Assembly: GCA_905250025.1 (NCBI GenBank)
Contig: CAJNOJ010000317.1
Coordinates: forward strand, 43,307 to 107,306
Direction: 5' to 3'
Length of the DNA: 64,000 nt
Origin: Adineta ricciae
Lineage: Eukaryota; Rotifera; Eurotatoria; Adinetida; Adinetidae
A program made the translations under genes and the position numbers. Under the pieces are notes generated by a model. The model saw only the letters and a program-made list of their open reading frames with translations, was not told the DNA's origin and searched no databases. Within the stretch, counting starts at the first letter, position 1. Each line of letters begins with the position of its first letter. Below are positions 56,149-64,000 of this stretch, one piece after another.

Positions 56149-57820
56149 AATCAGTGTAATGTAACTAGACAAAGAAGTAAATAGTTTATTCTTTCAACAC
56201 TCTTTTATATGAAAATCCGAATAATATTTAACTTTCGGCTTAGTATACGCCTATAAGTTTACAATCGTGTCCCCCTTTCATCACAAAGTAATCATAAAAG
56301 AATTTCATATAATTAAAAAAAAAACTAAAAGAAATGATCATTGCATAAAATTTATTTCTATATTTATTTTATGCACAATTACTAGCAAATGAATATTAAC
56401 CCAGGTCGATCATTCCAGCGACTGGATTCGTTGAAATCTGAGTCGGTTCCGGTAGAACTCTTCTCGATTCCGGCATAGTTTTCGCCGATTCCAGCAGGCT
56501 CCTTGCCGTCGGATTTTGGCCGGAATTGAACAGGAAATATCCTAGCAGTTCATGACCGTTTCCGGTTCGAAGTTTGCAGGAAACGGTCAGTAAATGACTG
56601 GAACCTACGTTTGAACTTCCGGCTGGAATCCGGCGGCAAGTAAATAGTCGGAAAACGAACCTAACCGGCCGGAACCGACCGTGCCATAATAACCTGAGAA
56701 CTTCTCGATTAATATAAAACAAACACATAAGGCAGAAAGTGTGTAATTAAGTAATTACTAATAAATTCGTGACTTCTTTACGATGAGACTATATTTCTCT
56801 AACGATTAGATTTCTCTGAGTACAGTCGATTTTGTAAAACATAAACATAAAACTCTGTATATAGCAAATGAATGTTCATTTATTTCGGAATTCTAGTTCA
56901 GCTAAATCGGGTTTCGTCTTGTTTCTGCTATTGTTATCAGAAAACAATATGTGGCTAAAAGCTGATTTACAAAAAACATTCCACACAGAAAGAATTAATA
57001 AAAGCCTAGTCAATTTTGATTATTTTCTCGTTCTCTCCGCCGAATATCGATAAACGAGAAGGGTCCAGTAAATCTCGACTAAGTAAAAGCAAAAAGCAGG
57101 AGAAACTGATAAAAATCAGATAAAATGACAAAAATCAGCTCCTGAAATCAGGAGATTTTTATTCAGGGAAAATCGGCAAAACCAGTAGACTCCTGACCAA
57201 ATCAGGAGGTTTGGTATAGCTGTGCATGAAAGACATCTGAAACATGGACGATTCTTTTCTAAACAGAAAACAAATAAGAGTTCAAAACTTCTTACCTAGG
57301 TAACCAGAATCTCAAAAGAAGTACATATTCGATAAATGAAGAGTTACTTACCAGCACTATCTCGTCTTGCTTAGTATTAGTACAAGTAAAAAGCACATAC
57401 CATGAAAAAAGTTTGAATTTTTGCAGTATCTGCTAGTTATCGTTGACCAGTCGAAAAAACAAAATTTTTAATTCTGATATTCGATTCTAAAATGGAAAAT
57501 AGAAAAAAAATATCACTAAAAAAAAATTTTCGATTCAAATTGGAATAACACGAAAGTAAAAATGAACGTATACTGTCAAAGAAATGAACCTTGTTCATGT
57601 AAATCGTTGTATAACCTACTGACCATTTACATATAGTGTAAATAGAGGTCACTAAAATCTACATGTAATCTCTTCAGGTGTTGAACATCTACGGTTTGCA
57701 AATATACTGATAAATTTCAGTTATAGAAGGCTTTTCATCATCGAATCATCGTTGAAAATCTATCAGGAATAATAACTGGCTAGAGTAACTCACATAATAC
57801 TTGATGGTGCAATACACTGT
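56149..57820. other. Non-coding region with CCGGAA-rich and CTCCTGA hairpin repeats
   Basis: 56400-56690 is locally GC-rich with repeated TTCCGGC/CCGGAA words and a hairpin GACCGTTTCC ... GGAAACGGTC (56551-56588). Its minus-strand 110-codon frame is probably chance. At 57139-57154 and 57190-57208 two hairpins share the arms CTCCTGA...TCAGGAG. No gene is supported. Confidence 0.45.
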
Positions 57821-57825
57821 TGAGT

Positions 57826-58015
57826 CCGACACATTCCGACAGTCGGATTATGTCGGATCCAACAGGTTCCAGGTGTCGGAATCCTGGATATTCCGACCGC
57901 AGGATGTAAGCGGAAACTGAAGGATGTGCACGGAATCCCATCGTCGGAATCCTATCGGATCTGACTGTCGGATGTTGACGTATTGTTTAGGGATCCGACA
58001 GGGTCCGGTAGGGTG
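57826..58015. repeat. TCCGAC/GTCGGA-rich repeat block
   Basis: About ten copies of TCCGACA or its complement TGTCGGA occur in both orientations within 190 bp (for example TTCCGACAGTCGGA near 57850). The rest of 57821-58325 is AT-rich with no gene. It is probably a dispersed palindromic repeat. Confidence 0.5.
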
Positions 58016-58325
58016 GTTTCGACCTGGGTATCCTCAATGAAATTGGCACTTTGAACTTTTATATTTTTTTTGAACTCGTATTTAATGCTTTATAATGATG
58101 TGATACTAATACAATTACACAATTTTTTTCCATCTAATTAATGAAAATAAGCTGATGCGTTAAAAAAGAAGTGATTTTAGAAAATAGTTGCAGTTACATA
58201 ATAAAGCAGGGCGGTTACATTTTAAAAGAGAAGGAGAGTAGGGTGAGGTAAACGATTAGCATTAGAAATGTTTTGCTATTACAAAGCTCTTCTATCTAAT
58301 AAAGTATAATATAGAAGGAGTTCAT

Positions 58326-61300
58326 TTATTCAAAATCTTCATCTTTCCATTGTGGTTCAAAGTCTGCCGGTAAACTTACAACATTCGTCGGATATAATTT
58401 ATTATCATATTCTTTGTTATCTACCATCACATGTTTAAAATGATTAACAAGTGTATGACGAACAACCATCCAAGCACGTCTTTGTTCAGGTGGTGGAATT
58501 ATCTCTCTACATGCATTACCTTCAGTTGATTGTTGTTTTAAATCATTATACCAGGTTGAATGATTCACATTATAATATTTAGCTTTTGGAAATACGGTTT
58601 CACCCTTATCTTCATCATCGTTTTTGCTGTCCTGTGCAACATTAAGTAGATTTGTTTTTGGTACATAAACACCAATAGTTGTCCAACGTTGATAACATAA
58701 TTCAAGACATGGTGTACTAAGTCCATGATATACCCATCCATGGAACGCGTTTGCTAAATGATGCGTTGCTTCGTGAGTTTTAACAGAAATTGAATCAGGT
58801 TTTTTACCAAAATGAAAGTTTTGCGGATGATTTGTATTTGAATCTTGCCAAATTTCAACGTCTTCTTCATCGTGAGGTTCTTGTTTACTACATTTAGCAC
58901 CACATCCTGGACATCGTGCTTGACAACCAAGTTTTTGTAAAATACTATCCTTGCAACTTTGAAATGCTTCCACCTCCAGATTTTTTGTTATATCTCTCAC
59001 TTTTTCTGCAATATTTTGGTGATGAATAAGAATATGTGAAAAACCCTTTTTAAATAAGTTGTTATCAATAATCGGCATAGAGACAATATTATTTAACGAA
59101 AAGATTGAGTATAATCCTGCACCTTCTGATCCTGTCAATTCAAGGTTAGAAAGATCAATGAGTGTCTGGCGTATACCATTTTTTAACTCCTCAGTGTTTT
59201 CATGTGTTTTTTCTTGAACAAAAGTATTCGCTCCATTAAGTGCTGAACTAATTAAAGATTGAAGACTTAATGTGTGTTTATGTGTGATAGTACGTGCTGC
59301 TATTTTAATTTCACTTAAACTTAGTTCAATAAAATAACGATTAATATCATAAACATATTTGAGAATGTTTTCACCATTTGCTTGATTTATACTTTGTTCA
59401 TAAGCTTGCTGTTGTATAGCCTCATGATTAATAAACTGACTTCGAAAAATCTCCTCTCTTATTTCTTTTATAATTCTCCGCTCTAAAAGCTTAATAATTT
59501 CATCAATAATTTGTATTCCAATTGTTTCAGCCAATGTTTGCCCTAATTCAAATGAATCTTTCATAGCAGTATATTGTTTCAGTAAGTTATCTTTGCATTC
59601 TTTTATTTCATTTGTTGAATTCTGTAAATTTGATTCATATTCAGACTTTTCTTTCGCTATTGCTTCATTAATTAGAATATTAAGACCGATAACAGCCAGA
59701 TCTGAGCAGAGAATATGGATCTCTAAACGATCATAGTTACTGATTATAGATTGCGAATGTATTGCATTTTCAATAAATTGAAAAAGATGTTGAATATTTC
59801 TTGTGTTAGATGAAAGCGATTTTGTACTTTTAATTAATGTAAAAATATCTTCTTCAAATTTTCGTATAACAGTATCCCAAATCTCTGTAAATATTTTCTT
59901 ATTCTTGCTAACCTCGCTATTATTTGAGAACCACTCCAGATTATCCTTTAGCTTCATCCATATAGAATCGCTGTATTCATCTGAGGAACCTGTAAATAAT
60001 GATTTGAAACCCTTCCAAAAACTGCTAGGCTTGGCTGCTGGATTCCTTAGTTGTCTTCCAGACTCTGATAAATGCTTTTCATATTTTTGCAGATGTTGTT
60101 TATATTCTGTTTCAGTCTTGAATTGATGCAATAAATTAAAAATATTTTTTTTTGATTTTTCACTTTTTTTACACTGCATTTCCGGTAGTTGATGGTTATA
60201 AAACTCTAAAATTTTTTGTCTAATCGTTTCTGGTGTTTTGAACGCTGATTGAAGATTTTTATGATGTTGTTCCACAATGGACTTGAAGTTGGTTTCAAGA
60301 CGATTTATGACATCATCTAATAGAAGAATTTTCTTTTGATCGAATTCTTTCTGTACAGAATCCAATAGTTGTTTTTGTGCCATATCAACTCGAACTTTTT
60401 TCAACAAATCGTTTAAACGTCCTTCAAACATTTGTTTTAATAAATAATGTGCAGAGCGAATAGGTGGCTCTAAATGACTGCTAACTTTTGCTTTTATTTC
60501 AGGTGGATAACAACTTTCCTCTGTTTTATTATCAAAACTAATATGTGCTTGAGTTATGGCTTTCATAACAATTGAACTTAATTGGGCATTAAATTGATCA
60601 ATAATACGATCACGATTTGTATCAATAAAATTGCTTTTTGACAAATTTAGTAAAGATTGATCAATTAATTGTTCACCATCTTGATGAGTAGTCACGTTGC
60701 TTTTTGTAATTATATCGTTAGCTATCATTTGTAATCGATTCCTAATCGATAATTCATAAAGTGTTTTACATTCTAATAATTTAGGACCTAAACGATCAAT
60801 TGCGCTCCAATTACTTGAGATTTTTGTATACAACTGTATCATATCTGCGTAAGCTGGATCAATTGAAAGGGTTTGAGGATTGTTAAGTCCAGTGGTGACA
60901 GTAGTACTCCGAATATTCTTTTCTAGCTGTAATCTTTGTGGTTTTGTAGTTTTCGTAATGTTATCAAATATGATGTCTCGCAATTTAATGATTTCACTTG
61001 GAAATGTGTCACATCTTATACATTGAGTTGCATTAGTAATTGGATTTTTAATATGCGAAAATGCAGTAGGTAATAAATAAACATTTTCATTCTGAATATC
61101 AAGTTCATCGTCAATTGAACAATCAAGAATTTTAATATCATTTTGTAATTGTGTTTTCAGTAGTGTTAGTTGTTGAAAGAATGTTGCTTTAGAATGAAGA
61201 TCTGCTTGATCTCTTAGAACAAAGAATAATTTTGGTTTAATGGGACTTTGGATATTTACTTTAGCATAAAAACTCATTCCAATAAGATCTTTTAAGTTTG

Positions 61301-63631
61301 AATTAAATTCACCTTTATGATTAATTAAAATCAAATGAGAAGACAGCATAGCCATTGTAACCATTTGATTATCAAATATTGAACCAGCTTCTTCCAAAGA
61401 AAGTAGACCTTCTGTATCAAAAATAACAATCGTCTCTGACCTCCAATGAATAATACTCATATATATTCCAATTGTACAACGACCAGAACTAACACGAAAA
61501 TTACATCCAAATGCTGTATTCATTAATGATGATTTAGCTGATGATTGTTCTCCAATAACTGTTAAAACTAAAGGTGGTTTTTTTGTTGTTCCAACAAAGC
61601 CAAGACTTTTCTTAATTAATCCGCTATAACAATGTAATGGACGACCGCGAAGGATATGAATTGCAAATCCTTTCAACATCAGATTTACTAATGATCTAGC
61701 AAGATCTTCTATAAGGTTTGGAGAAACAAATAGATGTGGAGTAAATTCATATAACTCCATAATTTCATCACAGAAAAGTCCAATAGTTAAATCAACATTC
61801 ATTAATTTTTCATTCACTGCAGAGAGATATTTATGTTGGTTTTTAAATGTTAATTTTGTTTGAGATAATTTTTGTTGGAATGCGGTTTTATTTGTTGAAT
61901 TCAAGTTTTTTTCAGATTTGAGAAATTCTTCTAACCGTTTAATTTCTGTATTTAAATCCAGAGCTTCCTTTTTAGCGTTTGTTAATTGGCCGATGAGTGT
62001 CGGTTGAAACTTTGATCGCCATTTTTCTAAATACTTTTCAGTTATTAACAGTTCAATATATGAATGTTTCGTCAGTAAGTCTATGAAAAACCTTGTATAA
62101 GAGTTAATGGTTTTAATATTTGATCGTTCCTGAATTAGATTTTCTTTTCGAGTTTGTACTTCTGTTTGAGGAGCATCCCAGTTCTCTGACAATTCTCTTT
62201 CACATTGTTTTATCATTGAATTGAGATAAATAACTGGGGTTGCTATACGAAGATTTTCTGTTTGATCGGTTAAAGAATTAAATAATTGTTCAAGTTTATT
62301 TTCAATTTCAAAACGACAATTATGGGGTGGACTAACATTTGTTGAAGTTTTAACAGTAAAATAGTAAGACTGAATGGTAAATATGGATGTACAACGTATT
62401 TGTTTTTGCATTTTTGTATCTGTATTTTTGACTGATTCATTAAGTGACTTGAGAAGACGTTGCGAACGTGCTAAATCTTTATTTGTTTTATTGCTATCAT
62501 ATTGTTGCCATAAAATAGCCGGTGGTGCTGTTACCCATTTCACATATTTCCAACTCTGATATTCTAATTGAAAAGCATTAATTACTTCCTCTGCTTGGTA
62601 GCGTTTATCATCATAGTTTGGATCAAAAATAACAACGACAGTGGGCTTTGTTTGAATGTTTTTTGAGTAATTCATCATTGAATTTAAAAATTTACTGTTA
62701 AGATCCTCCTTTGTCACATATAGAATTTGTAGAGAACAAAATTCTTGAATAGAAGTAATGATATCTTCATTAAAACTATTAATTGTTCCGTGTACATCAA
62801 AAATAACATATGTTTCATTCTTTTGACCGACTGTATCCGATGGAAAAACTGCATCAATACATCCATCTCGAAGGGATGAACTCCCATCTGTATTCAATGC
62901 TTTCATGCGTTTATCAGTAAAGATAAACTGTAGCATGCTTGTCTTGCCCAACCCCATTGTTGACCTGCTGCCAACCTGTAAGATATAAGGACAATTTGTT
63001 GAACACATTGTTTCAGCAAGTAGATTAAAATTAATTTTATAATCGATATAATTTTTTTGTTGATTCCAGATATAATAAGCAAAGGGTATGGGTAAATCAT
63101 TTTTCTTAATAAAATTTCCAAAATAACGTTGACTTTCGAAGGACATTGACTCATTTGTTGTTATTAATAAAACCGATTTTGTTATTGTAAGTACTATATC
63201 AAGAAAGTTTTGAATTTTTGCTTGTTGTTCCGACTGCTGAGAAGTGTTCTCGAGTAAACACTTACTTAACGGTAAAATATCAATAATATCCATCATACTT
63301 TGATATCTTTTTAAACTATCAATAACATATCTTTTGAGTGAATGATTTTGAAATATTTCTGCGATCAGTGTTTGTGCATTGATCGGATTATCAACGAGTG
63401 TGTTGAAAGATTGATCTAATCCATCAGAGAGTTTAATATTTTTGGAAGAACATAGACATAATGACCAGTTTTTTAATAATTCATAATCATCAGTATCAAA
63501 ATACTGAACATCTACTTGTGTAGAATAGATACACTTATCATCTTGAAGTAAAGATTTCAAATCAATTAGATGAATGTTCCTCGAAACATTTCCATCCTCC
63601 TTAAAACAGGTCGCTTTGCTACCAATTCTTG
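58326..63631 (-). CDS. Very large GTPase (VLIG/GVIN-like), at least 1767 aa
   Basis: One long uninterrupted frame on the minus strand. There is no in-frame ATG near its start. The frame continues upstream to a TTTCTAG acceptor, so the exon starts at 63631 and at least one upstream exon is not identified. N-terminal ~200-340: a degenerate P-loop-like segment (STMGLGKTSML, VIFDVHGT). Residues ~660-800: a clear dynamin/GBP-like G domain with G1 VIGEQSSAKSSLMN, SSGRCTIGIY, G3 FDTEGL and G4 FVLRDQAD, the pattern of interferon-induced very large GTPases. A long helical, coiled-coil-rich region (~900-1500) follows, then a Cys/His cluster (CPGCGAKC ... THHLANAFHGW) like the VLIG C-terminus. It is likely a large cytosolic GTPase, perhaps in innate defence by analogy; function in invertebrates is unknown. 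AATAAA overlaps the stop codon. Confidence 0.8.
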
Positions 63632-64000
63632 CTAGAAAAAATTGAAAATAGCATAAATATTAACTTTCACTAATAACACAGATTGATCAAAGGGATTAGC
63701 TACAGAAATAGAGTTATATTTGTCAATCGTAAAATAATGAGTGCAGAAAATGAAATTGCTGACAAACTCTCGAAAAACACTTCTCTCTCTAAGATCAGTG
63801 CCACGATTTTTGATGGAAGAGATGTATGCGCTGATGGAACTACGCTTATTTATTTCTTCCTCATCAATCGCATCGGTCTGATACCAGACACGCGTTTATA
63901 TACTCGTCCACAGAGAAGACAACGCAAGAATATATCATATTGAAGTACATCAAAATGGACTGAGATAAGGACATAATACGGATAATCCATTAGATGAGGA
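63632..64000. other. Right edge, upstream of the giant GTPase
   Basis: Should contain the first exon or intron of the GTPase gene, but no convincing donor or signal was found. A plus-strand 86-codon frame (63683-63943) has no recognisable domain. Confidence 0.35.

Noticed and set aside
56396-56728. 110-codon minus-strand frame
   Set aside because: It falls in a GC-rich block with short palindromic CCGGAA words and has no protein-like motif; it is probably a by-product of base composition.
1-64000. tRNA, rRNA, CRISPR arrays, bacterial operons
   Set aside because: No tRNA B-box-like segments with a matching cloverleaf, no rRNA-like stretches and no regular spacer-repeat arrays were seen; gene structure is eukaryotic throughout.

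Overview
The window looks like nuclear DNA of a bdelloid rotifer. It is AT-rich, with GT-AG introns of mostly 50-65 bp. It carries a large FG-GAP/VCBS surface protein, LDLa/EGF receptors with a seven-helix end, ankyrin-ART and very-large-GTPase genes, a (TGTGGG/TGAGGG)n telomere-like tract, and paired, slightly diverged copies of the same genes. The taxonomic call is an inference from this combination; no marker gene is present.

Layout. 1-479: 3' end of a gene with a basic C-terminal tail. 0.5-6.3 kb: mostly non-coding, with MITE-like inverted repeats, a dispersed ~47 bp repeat and one small secreted cysteine-rich peptide gene (5733-5991, minus). 7.3-13.8 kb: two unrelated, damaged hAT-type transposase genes. 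14.9-16.47 kb: 5' half of a phospholipase C gene, cut at an N. 16.48-20.16 kb (minus): LDLa/EGF receptor. 20.2-21.8 kb: a Ly-6-like gene and a broken second copy. 23.1-34.3 kb: a complete block of pseudo-enzymatic PLC, three-helix membrane protein, ankyrin-ART (minus) and Kv-type potassium channel. 35.3-35.8 kb: a MITE with long inverted repeats. 36.8-41.3 kb: the FG-GAP protein. 41.9-43.6 kb: a hAT zinc-finger fragment and the 5' end of a second LDLa receptor, cut at an N. 43.6-52.7 kb: a second copy of the PLC 3' half, three-helix protein, ART and Kv, cut at a third N. 53.2-55.5 kb: a dead EGF/7TM receptor fragment (minus) and a granulin. 56.08 kb: telomere-like tract. 58.3-63.6 kb (minus): a VLIG-like giant GTPase.

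The main structural point is that blocks 14.1-16.47 and 43.6-52.68 kb are near-identical, same-orientation copies of 22.3-24.63 and 25.3-33.9 kb. Every break between the copies lies exactly at one of three single-base Ns (16475, 43597, 52686). The two copies behave like alleles or recent homologues placed in tandem. Either this is a real tandem allelic arrangement or the scaffold was joined across haplotypes.

The main biological point is the PLC. It is an intact 740-residue reading frame with PH, EF-like, X, Y and C2 regions, but it has lost four of the six classical active-site residues. It is therefore a predicted non-catalytic, PRIP-like phosphoinositide scaffold. It sits beside a membrane protein, an ADP-ribosyltransferase and a potassium channel in the same order in both copies.
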